A stretch of DNA of 64,000 nucleotides from Scybalousia_A sp052170555 (lineage in GTDB: Bacteria > Bacteroidota > Bacteroidia > Bacteroidales > P3), in assembly GCA_052170555.1 (NCBI GenBank), contig JBQNAI010000002.1, positions 1 through 64,000 on the forward strand, written 5' to 3'. Position 1 is the first letter of the stretch; the number at the start of each line of letters is the position of its first letter. Positions 9,361-18,927 of this stretch are shown here, piece after piece. Below the pieces are notes generated by a model. It did not search any database. It was not told where the DNA came from and saw only the letters and a list, made by a program, of their open reading frames with translations. Made by a program: the position numbers and the translations under genes.

Positions 9361-11019
9361 TTATTTAAGAGGCATTAATATAGTATTGTACATCTTTACA
9401 TCATTCAATAGTTCCACAGCTTTATTAACTTCAGTATCATTTTGTATCATTGCTTCAACTCTACCCTTTTGATTATAATACCTTACGACTATCTCACTTA
9501 ATAACATATCCTTTATTTCATTTTTGAATTTGTATAAATCATTCTTCTTATCATTTTCTATCTGTTGTTTGGCATCTTCAAGAAGTTTTTTGATATTCTC
9601 ATCACATTTTTCATTCTTTGCACTTTCTATAAGAACCTTTATCCCATCCTCTGTTGGAGTCGTATAAGAATAATCTTTATCTTTCAAAAATTTTACAAAA
9701 TCATCGTATATCTCATCTGTAATTTTAAAATCCTTTACGGGGGGTATGGAATCGTGTGCGTTTACAAATTTTGTTGCATAATCAAATGGCAAAAATTTTA
9801 AAAGTAGTGCAATAGATATTTGGCTAGCATATTCAGGTGACAAGATTATATCCGGTTCTATTCCATAACCATCGTATACTAACCTTCCTCCTTTCGTCTT
9901 AAAGGCTGTACGGAGTGAATCTTGTATTTTTAAAGCACGCCCGGATACATCTCTATGTGAATAATCTACCGCTTGTATGCAACGTCCCGATGGTATATAG
10001 TATTTTGAAACTGTTACTTTCAATTGCGTGTTATATACTAATGGAAATACATTCTGTACTAATCCTTTACCAAAACTTCTTTGCCCCATTATAACTGCTC
10101 TATCTAAATCTTGCAAAGATCCACTGACTATCTCGGAAGCAGATGCCGAAGATGGGTCTATTAAAACTACAACAGGTATATCTTTGTCTGCAGCTTTGCG
10201 AGATGTTTTATGAGTTTGATTGCGATTTTCCACTTTCCCTTTAGTTGTAACGATTGTCTCTCCCTTATCTACAAAAATATTAACGATATCAACGGCCTCG
10301 TTAAGTAGCCCCCCTCCGTTTCCACGCAGATCAAGTATTAATCCTTTCATCCCCTGCTTTTTTAGAGTATTGAATGCAGACAAAACATTTTTTGCGGCAT
10401 TCTTTGTAAATTCATTAAGTTTAATATATCCTATATGATCTCTGATTATACCACTGTAAGGTACATTCGGCAATGAAATGGCTTTACGTTTAAATTTAAA
10501 AATCATATCCTTACCATCCCTTTTCACCTTTAACGTAATATCGCTTCCAGCTTGGCCTCGTAAATATTCTCTGACTTCATCATTTTTTCTACCTTCCGTA
10601 CTTTGACCATTAACCTCTAAGATTATATCCCCCGCTTTAACCCCAGCCTCAAAAGCCGGCATTCCTTCGTATGGTTCAGAGATTATAGTTTTGCTATCCT
10701 TTGAATGTATCAATGCTCCGATGCCACCATACTCACCTAACATTTGCAACTTAACGTCCTCTATTGCACTTTCAGGATAAAAATTTGTGTAAGGATCTAG
10801 TTTGGTCGTCATAGCGTCTATAGCTGTCTTAACAATATCTCCTTCATTGATTTCATCCACGTAATTATTGTATAGAGTTTTGTATACACTGGAGAAAATC
10901 TCTAAATTTTTTGATAATTCAAAACTCCTATTCGTTTCGCTGGTGTTTTGACAAACAACAACAAGTGGTAAAAATGTGATTGCAGATACCCATGCTAACA
11001 GATATACTCTCCTTTTCAT
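9361..11019 (-). CDS. C-terminal processing peptidase, S41 family
   Basis: Periplasmic serine protease of the CtpA/Prc family, 552 residues from the chosen ATG at 11019 (MKRRVYLLAW, which gives a clean signal/anchor helix; an ATG 21 bases upstream is also possible). A PDZ domain spans about 95-180 (GIGALIHS, GVKAGDIILEVNG). The peptidase domain has the Ser-Lys dyad at Ser293 (SSASASEI) and Lys318 (SFGKGLVQ), and the structural motif LDLRGNGGG. The family trims C-termini of envelope or secreted proteins. A -7-like TAACTTTG (11056-11063, minus) lies just upstream. It heads an operon with the transglutaminase-like and beta-barrel genes. Confidence 0.93.
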   Translation of the reverse strand: MKRRVYLLAWVSAITFLPLVVVCQNTSETNRSFELSKNLEIFSSVYKTLYNNYVDEINEGDIVKTAIDAMTTKLDPYTNFYPESAIEDVKLQMLGEYGGIGALIHSKDSKTIISEPYEGMPAFEAGVKAGDIILEVNGQSTEGRKNDEVREYLRGQAGSDITLKVKRDGKDMIFKFKRKAISLPNVPYSGIIRDHIGYIKLNEFTKNAAKNVLSAFNTLKKQGMKGLILDLRGNGGGLLNEAVDIVNIFVDKGETIVTTKGKVENRNQTHKTSRKAADKDIPVVVLIDPSSASASEIVSGSLQDLDRAVIMGQRSFGKGLVQNVFPLVYNTQLKVTVSKYYIPSGRCIQAVDYSHRDVSGRALKIQDSLRTAFKTKGGRLVYDGYGIEPDIILSPEYASQISIALLLKFLPFDYATKFVNAHDSIPPVKDFKITDEIYDDFVKFLKDKDYSYTTPTEDGIKVLIESAKNEKCDENIKKLLEDAKQQIENDKKNDLYKFKNEIKDMLLSEIVVRYYNQKGRVEAMIQNDTEVNKAVELLNDVKMYNTILMPLK

Positions 11020-11179
11020 GTTTGTTTTATATTTTTGCATCTATCTTCCGTGTGGCAAAGTTAAGAATTTAAAAAGAAAAATTTATATTTTTTTCAAAAA
11101 ATTTTCATAAAACTTCCCATTACGAGAAATTATTTATAATTTTGCAAACTCAAAATTAACAAAAAATTAACAAAATACT

Positions 11180-13357
11180 ATGGCTATAATTGGTAGAATT
11201 AGAAAAAGAGGCGGGTTGGCTGTAACTATCGTTGCAATTGCGATCCTTGCATTTATTTTCAGTGACTTATTAACAAGAAATAGAGGGGAGGGGATGCCTA
11301 ACAAGGTTGCTTCTATTGATAATATTGATATTAATATCAACGAATTTAATTCTCGGAGTGAGCTGTCTGAAAATAATATGCGCAGACAAGTGCCTGATGG
11401 TAAAATAACACAAGAACAGTCTTTTCAGACCAAGATTATGGCATTTCAACAACTTGTTAGTGAGAAACTTTTAGGAAGGGAATGTAAGTCTTTGGGAATT
11501 ACGGTAGGTGAAGACGAACAAAATGATATGTTCCTAGGAACGTTTATATCTAACGTTGCTCGTCAGCAATTCACAGACCCAACGACAGGACAATACAACG
11601 CACAATCTGTCCGCCAAATTATGTCTCAATACGAAAATATGCAACCTGAACAAAAAATTGCATGGCAAGAAATACGAAAGCAAGCAATAGATGAAAGATT
11701 GCAACAAAAATATGGAATGGTATTAGCAAAAAGTTTTTATATGCCCAAACCTATGGCTAAGCATTTGAGTAGTGTTTACGACCACGTGGCAGATACACGC
11801 TATGCTGTCCTACCTTATGCTTCAATAGAAGACAATAAAGTAAAAGTTGACGATAAGGATTTTGAAAGTTATTACAACGAGCACAAAAATCAATTTTTCC
11901 AATCAGACGAGACAAGAGAAATTAAATTTGTTAAATTTGACGTTCAACCATCTCCCGCAGACATCAAGTTAATAAATGATTCTGTTGTAAAATTGTTTGA
12001 AGAAATTCAGACAATTCCCAACCAAGAGATGGAATCTTTTATTTCCTCTGTTTCAGATACAAAATACGATAGCACTTATTACAAGAGGGCGGATCGCACT
12101 ATTGCAAGTTATTTCCCAGATTCTGTACTTTCAGGAAAAGGTGCTGGAAGTTATCTAACTCCTCGTCAAGTAGGTAACAATTGGGTTATGGGCAAAATTC
12201 TTGATGAGCAGACGCGTCCTGACTCTGTCAAATTCTCTGTTATAGCCATATTCAACAACAAAATAGGTGCTGAACAAATTAAACGTACACCTGAACAAGA
12301 AAAGAAACTTGTAGATTCTCTGTATGCCGTAATAAGTAAAAATTCTGACTTATTCAACGAAAATGTTTCTAAATACTCAGACGATCCAAATACCAAAGAT
12401 AAATTTGGCGATCAAGGATGGGTTACTGACGGGCAAATACTAGAAGATATGTTTCAACCTATGATTAATACCCCTATAAATGGTATTTTTGTTTATCATC
12501 GTCCTGATGAAACAGGAGATTATATAATCAAAGTTACTGATAAAACTGTTTTGCAGCCAAAGATTAGGATTGCTCATATTGTTATGGGGATTCGTCCGAG
12601 CGAAAAGACCATTAATGAAGTTAAAGACAAGGCAAATATATTCCTTTCTAACGCTAAAGATTTGACATCTTTGGAATCACAGGCTCGTAAACAAAATATC
12701 AACGTTAATGTCTCATACATAGGGCAACTATCCTATCAGCTTGATGGAACACCTTATGCTCGTGAAGTTGTTTCATGGGCTTATGGCAAGAAGGTTAAAG
12801 AAGGAGATGTAGCTCCTGAAATTTATGAATTACAAAATTTAGAAAGTTTTCAAGATATGTTTATCGTTGTGGGATTAAGTTCCATTCAACCTAAGGGTAT
12901 CATAGCTTTGGAAACATTAAAAAAGAATCCTGAGTTTGCAAATCTTGTAAGAGCTGAGAAAAAGGCACAACAATTACTAAAAAAAGCTAACGCAGTATTG
13001 AAATCTATAAAAACAATAGATGACTTTGCCTCTAAGACAGGTGTAAATATTGATACTGTTTTAGCAGTGGACTTTTCTACCCCTTACTATGGGAAAGCTG
13101 GTGCAGAATTAAGAGTATTGGGAGTTGCAACCACCCAAAAGAACAAAGGCTTAACTAAACCTATCAAAGGACTTAATGGTATCTATGTTGTGAGTGTTGA
13201 TAACATTTACAAACGACCTGTAAAAGAGGACATTAATGCTATTCGCCAGCAATATCAAATGAGAATAAATCAACGTATGAACCAAGTATCTCCTATTGGA
13301 GTTCTATATGAGATGGCGAATGTAGAGAATAATTTCGTTAGATATATAAGCAAATGA
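11180..13357 (+). CDS. PpiD/SurA-like peptidylprolyl isomerase (membrane-anchored chaperone)
   Basis: A 725-residue periplasmic folding factor anchored by one N-terminal helix (about residues 12-30), followed by a SurA-N-like helical chaperone region (about 50-210). A parvulin-type domain lies around 340-455, recognised by the SDDPNTKDKFGDQGW segment, and a second degenerate parvulin-like segment follows from about residue 455 (RIAHIVMG). PpiD proteins sit at the Sec translocon and assist exported proteins. A -7-like TAATTTTG lies at 11137-11144, a strong terminator follows the gene, and it is divergent from the S41 protease operon. Which isomerase domain is active is not evident. Confidence 0.85.
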   Translation: MAIIGRIRKRGGLAVTIVAIAILAFIFSDLLTRNRGEGMPNKVASIDNIDININEFNSRSELSENNMRRQVPDGKITQEQSFQTKIMAFQQLVSEKLLGRECKSLGITVGEDEQNDMFLGTFISNVARQQFTDPTTGQYNAQSVRQIMSQYENMQPEQKIAWQEIRKQAIDERLQQKYGMVLAKSFYMPKPMAKHLSSVYDHVADTRYAVLPYASIEDNKVKVDDKDFESYYNEHKNQFFQSDETREIKFVKFDVQPSPADIKLINDSVVKLFEEIQTIPNQEMESFISSVSDTKYDSTYYKRADRTIASYFPDSVLSGKGAGSYLTPRQVGNNWVMGKILDEQTRPDSVKFSVIAIFNNKIGAEQIKRTPEQEKKLVDSLYAVISKNSDLFNENVSKYSDDPNTKDKFGDQGWVTDGQILEDMFQPMINTPINGIFVYHRPDETGDYIIKVTDKTVLQPKIRIAHIVMGIRPSEKTINEVKDKANIFLSNAKDLTSLESQARKQNINVNVSYIGQLSYQLDGTPYAREVVSWAYGKKVKEGDVAPEIYELQNLESFQDMFIVVGLSSIQPKGIIALETLKKNPEFANLVRAEKKAQQLLKKANAVLKSIKTIDDFASKTGVNIDTVLAVDFSTPYYGKAGAELRVLGVATTQKNKGLTKPIKGLNGIYVVSVDNIYKRPVKEDINAIRQQYQMRINQRMNQVSPIGVLYEMANVENNFVRYISK

Positions 13358-13386
13358 TAGTCAATAAAATATCAGTTGTTCTATAG

Positions 13387-13430
13387 TAGAATAAGGAGGT
13401 ATATTTCCCCTCCTTGTTCTATTATTTTTT
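13387..13430 (+). terminator. Rho-independent terminator after the PpiD-like gene
   Basis: A 13-bp stem (TAGAATAAGGAGG at 13387-13399 with CCTCCTTGTTCTA at 13409-13421, one G-T pair, 9-base loop) is followed by TTATTTTTT. It lies 30 bases after the stop codon of the PpiD-like gene. Confidence 0.88.
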
Positions 13431-13500
13431 ACACAATTGCTCATCAAAATTTATACTGAAAATTAATATATAAAATTTGAAAATAAATAGATGCCGTTAT

Positions 13501-13571
13501 AAAAGATTAAAGTGTGAGATTAATAAATTCTTTTTTGAAACAGATTTATTAATCTCACACTTTAATCTTTT
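13501..13571. repeat. Perfect 27-bp inverted repeat of the AATCTCACACTTTAAT family
   Basis: Arms 13501-13527 and 13545-13571 are exact reverse complements around a 17-base loop. The arm contains ATTAAAGTGTGAGATTA, the same core as the tandem repeats at 1103-1160 and the inverted pair at 56081-56120. The symmetry and length exceed a normal terminator, and it follows the terminator at 13387. It may be a miniature mobile element, a regulator site or a strong hairpin RNA. Confidence 0.85.
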
Positions 13572-13742
13572 GATAGATTTATTTAACATTCCTTTAAGAA
13601 GGTATATTTTTAAGAACATAAATTCTTCCATTGAAAATATATGAAATACTTTTTTATGTAGTGTATTTCATATTACAAACATTTTTTGTATCAAAAAAAT
13701 TAGTATCTTTGCAAACCGTTATTAAAATAGTTCAAATTAGCT

Positions 13743-14999
13743 ATGAATAAAAAAAATTATACCTTCAGTCTCACCATAATTGGCATACTATATTTTACCT
13801 TTGGCTTCATTACTTGGCTAAATAATCAGTTAATCCCATTTCTTAAAACAGCATGTCAACTATCCGATACTCAGGCTTACTTAGTTACATTTGCATTCTA
13901 TATCTCATATTTTGTTATGGCACTCCCTTCTGCGGGAATATTAAAAAAGACAGGTTTCGCAAAAGGGATGTCTCTTGGGTTATTAGTTATGTCCGTAGGG
14001 TGTTTAGTATTCATACCTGCCGCAATGAATAGAAATTATCTTGTATTTCTTATTGGATTATTTGTCCAGGGTACAGGTTTAGCTCTATTGCAGACGGCAG
14101 CTAATCCGTACGTTACTATCTTAGGACCGATGGAATCTGCTACTCAAAGAATGTGTATCATGGGATTATTCAATAAGATAGCAGGTATCATTGGTATTTA
14201 TATTTTTTCCAAAGCCTTGCTTACCGACTTTGGTACTATTTCATCAAATATTGATAAAGTTACCGGAACAGAAAAGATTTTTCTATTGAATGACCTTGCA
14301 AACAGAATTATTTTACCATATATAATTATGGCTTTTGTCTTAATATTAATCTCTTTTATGGTTTTTGTGGCAAAACTACCTAACATCAATTCCAGTCAAG
14401 GTCCTCCCAAAACAATTAATGACGATAAAAAAACGATATTACCTACATATTTGTGGTTAGGTGTTTTGGCATTATTTTTTTATGAAGGAGCAGAAGTAAT
14501 GGCTATAGATACTCTTGTACCTTATAGTAAATCTATAGGATTAAATGAAAATATATATACCAAAATAGGAATGTTTGCCTTATCGGCACTTCTTGCGGGA
14601 TATATCTCAACAATTATATTAATCCCTAAGTATCTTTCACAAACCAAAGCACTTATTTATTGCAGTATTTTGTCTTTAATATTTGTTATTTTAAGCCTTC
14701 TATTTACTGGTATAATATCTCTTTTATTCCTCATCTTACTCTCATTTTCCAACGCTGTGATGTGGGGAGCTATATGGGCATTAGCCATAGATAAATTAGG
14801 AAAGCATACCTCTTTTGCATCGGCTCTATTAATTATGGCAATAGTTGGTGGAGCATTACTCCCTCTCCTTTATGGCAGTTGGTCTGATGCTATAAATAAC
14901 ATACATACTCCATACCTTTTATTTATACCTTGCTATGTATTCATCTTGTGGTACGCTGTAAAAGGACATAAAATAGGTAAAAATAGCACTATTAGTTAA
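13743..14999 (+). CDS. Sugar MFS transporter, FucP/GluP type
   Basis: Inner-membrane proton-linked symporter of 418 residues with about 12 predicted transmembrane helices, belonging to the fucose/glucose-galactose permease branch. Recognisable family segments are FGFITWLNNQLIPFLK near the N-terminus, QGTGLALLQTAANPYV around residue 120 and FNKIAGIIG. The substrate (glucose, galactose, fucose or N-acetylglucosamine) cannot be told from sequence. A -7-like TATCTTTG sits at 13704-13711, 31 bases before the start; its -33 box is poorly spaced. clpX follows 40 bases downstream on the same strand. Confidence 0.88.
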   Translation: MNKKNYTFSLTIIGILYFTFGFITWLNNQLIPFLKTACQLSDTQAYLVTFAFYISYFVMALPSAGILKKTGFAKGMSLGLLVMSVGCLVFIPAAMNRNYLVFLIGLFVQGTGLALLQTAANPYVTILGPMESATQRMCIMGLFNKIAGIIGIYIFSKALLTDFGTISSNIDKVTGTEKIFLLNDLANRIILPYIIMAFVLILISFMVFVAKLPNINSSQGPPKTINDDKKTILPTYLWLGVLALFFYEGAEVMAIDTLVPYSKSIGLNENIYTKIGMFALSALLAGYISTIILIPKYLSQTKALIYCSILSLIFVILSLLFTGIISLLFLILLSFSNAVMWGAIWALAIDKLGKHTSFASALLIMAIVGGALLPLLYGSWSDAINNIHTPYLLFIPCYVFILWYAVKGHKIGKNSTIS

Positions 15000-15039
15000 A
15001 TTTAATACAGATATAAAATATATTTTTTAATAATCTATT

Positions 15040-16281
15040 ATGGCAGACAAAAATTATACCTTGCATCAACCTATCTGTGCTTTTTGTGGTCGTGAGAACA
15101 CCAAAGTCAAGACTTTTTTACCATCTATGATTCACACTATAGGAGTATGTGATGATTGCCTTAGGAAACTAAATATACAACTTGCGAAGGAATACGATCA
15201 TTCCCCAAAAAACAATAATGGAAAACTAGATTTAAAGACACCAAAAGAAATATTTGAATTTCTTAACCAATATGTTATTGGACAAGAAAAAGCTAAAAAG
15301 ATTCTATCGGTAGCAGTATATAACCATTATAAACGATTGAATTATATACTAGAAGGCAATAAAACTAATGACGTAGAGCTTGATAAGTCTAATATAATTA
15401 TGATTGGAGAGACAGGTACAGGTAAAACATTACTTGCCCGTACTATTGCCAACCTTTTGAATGTTCCATTTTGTATTGCCGATGCTACTACTCTAACTCA
15501 GGCTGGATATGTTGGGGAGGATGTGGAAAATATCCTTACCCGTTTGTTACAAAATGCTAATTATGATGTAGCAAAGGCAGAAAAAGGTATTGTATTTATA
15601 GATGAAATAGATAAAATTGCTCGCAAAGGAGATAACCCATCCATTACAAGGGATGTATCCGGAGAAGGTGTGCAACAATCTTTACTCAAGATACTTGAAG
15701 GAACACTTGTAAACGTTCCTCCTGAAGGTGGCAGAAAACATCCGGAACAGAAGTTCATCCAAGTAGATACTCGTAATATCCTATTTATTGCTGCAGGAGC
15801 ATTTGATGGTATTGAACGTAACATCGCCTCTCGTATGAACTCCCATGCAATAGGTTTTAGTGAATCGTTGCAGAGAGAGAGCATTGATGATGAAAAATTT
15901 TTGAAATATGCACAACCCCAAGACCTAAAAAAGTTTGGTTTAATACCTGAGCTAATAGGACGTTTCCCCGTACTAACCTCTTTAGATAAATTAGATGCAC
16001 AAGCATTAAAGCGCATTCTAACAGAACCCAAAAACGCCATAACAAAACAATATCAAAAATTGTTTGAGATGGATGGTAAGAAACTTATATTTGAAGATGA
16101 TGCCCTTAATTATTTTGTTCATACAGCATTAAGCTATTCTCTTGGAGCAAGAGGCTTGAGGAGTATAATGGAAAATGTTATGAATGATTTAATGTTCACT
16201 ATTCCTGACTCGAAAAAGGGAAATGAAGTAAAAATCACCAAAGAATATGCAGAACAAATTTTGGAAACATTTAAAATGTAA
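15040..16281 (+). CDS. clpX: ATP-dependent Clp protease ATP-binding subunit ClpX
   Basis: AAA+ unfoldase that feeds substrates to ClpP; 413 residues. The N-terminal zinc-binding domain has Cys13, Cys16, Cys37 and Cys40. The Walker A motif is GETGTGKT (123-130), the pore loop GYVGED (156-161) and the Walker B motif IVFIDEID (184-191), and the sensor-2 GARGLR region is near the C-terminus. Normal length. In many Bacteroidales clpX directly follows clpP; here the upstream gene is a sugar transporter and no clpP is in the window. Confidence 0.97.
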   Translation: MADKNYTLHQPICAFCGRENTKVKTFLPSMIHTIGVCDDCLRKLNIQLAKEYDHSPKNNNGKLDLKTPKEIFEFLNQYVIGQEKAKKILSVAVYNHYKRLNYILEGNKTNDVELDKSNIIMIGETGTGKTLLARTIANLLNVPFCIADATTLTQAGYVGEDVENILTRLLQNANYDVAKAEKGIVFIDEIDKIARKGDNPSITRDVSGEGVQQSLLKILEGTLVNVPPEGGRKHPEQKFIQVDTRNILFIAAGAFDGIERNIASRMNSHAIGFSESLQRESIDDEKFLKYAQPQDLKKFGLIPELIGRFPVLTSLDKLDAQALKRILTEPKNAITKQYQKLFEMDGKKLIFEDDALNYFVHTALSYSLGARGLRSIMENVMNDLMFTIPDSKKGNEVKITKEYAEQILETFKM

Positions 16282-16341
16282 TTAAATATATGCAACATCA
16301 GATTTCTGCACATATATAATACCTAATAAAATATATATAGA

Positions 16342-16929
16342 ATGAAAAAATTTTTCATTTTGAAAATTATGATATGTTCTTTCACTATAATTAATGCTCA
16401 AACCGTGGGAAATATTACTGTGTTTGGAACAATTTATCAAGGAGATACCATTCCATTATCCTACCTTGAACCTGTTGTTGTCAAAGGATATATTTCTCCT
16501 TTGACAGATGCAGAGAAGCACAAATATGCCAAACTTATTCGTAATGTACAAAAAACTTATCCCATTGCAAAACAAGCACAGCAATTATTAAATACCTATT
16601 TTTCTATGATAGAAAAAGCACAAAATGATGCACAAAAGGATAAGATAAAGAAACAGGCATACAATGATATTAAAAATAAATTTGAGAATAAAACAGCACA
16701 TTTAAGTAAAGACCAATCCAAAGTATTGTCTAAATTAATTTACCGCCAGACAGGTTACTCATCATACCATTTAATTAAATTCTTTGGCGGAGGTATCAAG
16801 GCGATAATGGCATCAGCGACCTCAAAAGCATTAAGAATAGACTTAACAGGGACATTTGACGCTCAAAATAATGAAGAAGATCGTATAATAGAACGTATTA
16901 TCTACTGCATAGAAGCAGAGAAACTGTAA
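16342..16929 (+). CDS. DUF4294 family exported protein
   Basis: A 195-residue protein with a short signal peptide (MKKFFILKIMICSFTIINAQ), a region containing the family-like LEPVVVKGY segment (about 43-51), and a Lys/Gln-rich helical middle part (about 60-130). The layout matches the Bacteroidota-specific DUF4294 proteins, whose function is not established. It follows clpX by 60 bases and may be co-transcribed. Confidence 0.7.
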   Translation: MKKFFILKIMICSFTIINAQTVGNITVFGTIYQGDTIPLSYLEPVVVKGYISPLTDAEKHKYAKLIRNVQKTYPIAKQAQQLLNTYFSMIEKAQNDAQKDKIKKQAYNDIKNKFENKTAHLSKDQSKVLSKLIYRQTGYSSYHLIKFFGGGIKAIMASATSKALRIDLTGTFDAQNNEEDRIIERIIYCIEAEKL

Positions 16930-17668
16930 TTTTGATTTTTCTAATTTCATTTATACTCAATAAAAATTTTATTTATACTCTTCTCGTATATTTTTATTCT
17001 ATTAAGTAGTGATAATACTTTGATTATCCGTTTTATTACCTTCTTCCCTCTCCCAGTGTAAGTAATGGTATTTAACGTTAACTCCATAGAAAAAGACTAA
17101 ACAAATATCAAAAAGAAAAACAAGAAAGGAGAATAAATTTTATTCCTTCTTAATCGAAAAACAAAATAATATCATCATAATTTATATCAACATCAATACA
17201 GAAATATTTTTTATTATAGATAAATCTCTTCTTATTTTTAATAGATACAGAAAACAAAATCTTATTGTCAATCAATCTTCTTAACAAATAAATAGAAAAT
17301 ATATGTGCGATAGTAAATATTAAAAATAAACCAATACATCTGAATAGTAATATATCATTCAGACATTGAAATACAATAGAATATTCAAACAATAGATTAA
17401 AATACTGTTGTCAAGTGGAACCTACAAAACCTCTATGTTTTATAGGTTCTATTATGAATATTACTTATAATATCGAGACTTATTTGTTTACACCTAATTT
17501 AACCTTATGTTGAATACAACAATTACACTGAACATAATGTATTATATAAACAAATGAAAATATTAACGAGCTCTTCGTAGAGTTAACACTATTATAGCAA
17601 TATATCTATCAACACATTATGTTTTATAATGTGAAAAATTATTAAAGTAGGATTAATTATATTATTCA
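16930..17668. other. AT-rich intergenic region, no convincing gene
   Basis: This 739-base spacer lies between convergent genes. An imperfect 12-bp stem at 17419-17448 (AACCTACAAAAC with GTTTTATAGGTT, one mismatch) and a small palindrome near 17614-17632 were noted. A minus-strand 80-codon open frame at 17150-17392 has no recognisable features or promoter and is probably chance. Confidence 0.4.
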
Positions 17669-18289
17669 CTATATTCTTATTTTTAAGAATATATTTGTAA
17701 AATAGTTATATATGCCGTTAATATTGTTATCCTGAAAAGCAGATAATTCGCTTGGCAAAGACTTCTCTTTTAATCTGCCTACCATTATTCCCGAAATTAT
17801 GCCAAAAGAAGATTTAGAATCAATCTTATACTCCAATGACAGATTGAATTTTGCATATCCACCAAATCTATAATTCAAAGTATATTCATTGTTTAAATAA
17901 TAAACTTTAGAATTTGACAATAACAAGCCGATACCTAGATAAATCCCGCAATAAATATTTTCCATAACCTTATGGTGTATTCCTTCGTATATCCCGATAC
18001 CATTTAACAAATTATTTTCTTCTAAATTTGGAGAATAAACCATATTTATTCTATTCCCAAATAAATTAAGATAAATTTCGCCAAAATATTTGTTTGTTAT
18101 TCCGATATTAGCATATGCCATATACCCAACATAGTTATCCTTATCACTCTTTATCAAAGACACTCCTGAATTATTAAAGAAATTAGAAACACCAATACCT
18201 GTCATCATTGTAAATTTTGTTTTTTGTTCTTGTGCATTTGTTAATAAAAACATTGATACAAGCACCATTAAACAAATAGATCTTTTCAT
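17669..18289 (-). CDS. Secreted beta-barrel-like protein of unknown function
   Basis: A 206-residue protein. The start is placed at ATG 18289 (MKRSICLMVLVSMFLLTNAQ), which gives a clean signal peptide; the frame is open upstream but codes for an unlikely Lys-rich extension. Alternating strand-like segments and an ending ...IFLKIRI suggest a small outer-membrane barrel, and the FGIISGIMVG segment resembles such barrels. It lies 160 bases downstream of the small ORF at 18449 and closes the accessory locus. No specific family recognised. Confidence 0.6.
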   Translation of the reverse strand: MKRSICLMVLVSMFLLTNAQEQKTKFTMMTGIGVSNFFNNSGVSLIKSDKDNYVGYMAYANIGITNKYFGEIYLNLFGNRINMVYSPNLEENNLLNGIGIYEGIHHKVMENIYCGIYLGIGLLLSNSKVYYLNNEYTLNYRFGGYAKFNLSLEYKIDSKSSFGIISGIMVGRLKEKSLPSELSAFQDNNINGIYNYFTNIFLKIRI

Positions 18290-18448
18290 AATATTATTAT
18301 TTTTTTTAAATATCAATAAATTTAACTTAACCTTCCTGTATATCACCATTAATATATTATAGACCCTCTTGCTACACACCATATTTCACTTTGCCTTACA
18401 GATGTTATTCGCTTAATAAAAAACTATTCTTTATCAAGCAAAAGTCAA

Positions 18449-18670
18449 TTAGTCTAAATCATTCCACCCTATTAGCCAAACATAGTTAGATGAATACATT
18501 TTAAAAATAACCTTTTTGGTATTTTGAAACACCGTGTTTACATTAAAATAAAAAGTAAGGAAAAGAGGAGTGGAATAAAAAAACAACCTAATCCCAAAGA
18601 CTGATTTAATAACCTTTTTCGCACTCAACGAAACAATGAAAAGCAATATATTAAATATTTCTTTCATCAT
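18449..18670 (-). CDS. Small ORF, copy 1 of a two-member paralogous family
   Basis: A predicted 73-residue (or 72 from the second Met) hydrophobic peptide. It is paralogous to the ORF at 21214-21432. Both begin MKEIF(N/Y)ILLF(I/M)VSLS(A/T)KKVI, share a VF-x-NT segment in the middle and end (N/D)Y(V/I)WLIG(W/K)NDLD. Codons encoding the shared C-terminus differ mostly at third positions, which argues that the peptide is translated. The upstream promoter is also shared. The N-terminus looks like a membrane or export helix. No known family recognised; function unknown. Confidence 0.55.
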   Translation of the reverse strand: MMKEIFNILLFIVSLSAKKVIKSVFGIRLFFYSTPLFLTFYFNVNTVFQNTKKVIFKMYSSNYVWLIGWNDLD

Positions 18671-18689
18671 CCTATCAAATTAGATACCG

Positions 18690-18720
18690 CAAAGTTATAA
18701 CAAGTTTTCTAACCTACAAA
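18690..18720 (-). promoter_or_regulatory. Promoter of small ORF copy 1
   Basis: On the minus strand, TTTG (18717-18720), exactly 19 bases, then TAACTTTG (18690-18697), ending about 20 bases before the start codon. The flanking sequence through the start codon is nearly identical to that at 21455-21484. Confidence 0.75.
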
Positions 18721-18788
18721 ATATTTTGATAAGAAAATGTTGAAAATCCTTTATTACTTTCATTAAATTATTCATTCTATATAAAAAA

Positions 18789-18870
18789 CTGTTTTGTGAA
18801 AAGAAAAAATCTTTTCCACAAAACAGAAAATTGTTTTCGCAAAACAAAAAAATAATTTGCGAAAACAATT
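18789..18870. repeat. Two adjacent hairpins with related sequence
   Basis: Hairpin one (18789-18826) pairs CTGTTTTGTGAAAAGA with TCTTTTCCACAAAACAG, with one bulge. Hairpin two (18829-18870) pairs AATTGTTTTCGCAAA with TTTGCGAAAACAATT around an A-rich loop. They lie between the thioredoxin-like gene and the promoter of small ORF copy 1, so they may end transcription of the upstream genes. Confidence 0.7.
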
Positions 18871-18927
18871 TAATAATTTACCCAAACAAATATCTTAATT
18901 CTAAAATAGCGAAATTAAAATTATTAT

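Noticed and set aside
17150..17392. 80-codon minus-strand frame between DUF4294 and the barrel gene
   Set aside because: Low-complexity Ile/Phe/Asn-rich translation without motif or promoter.
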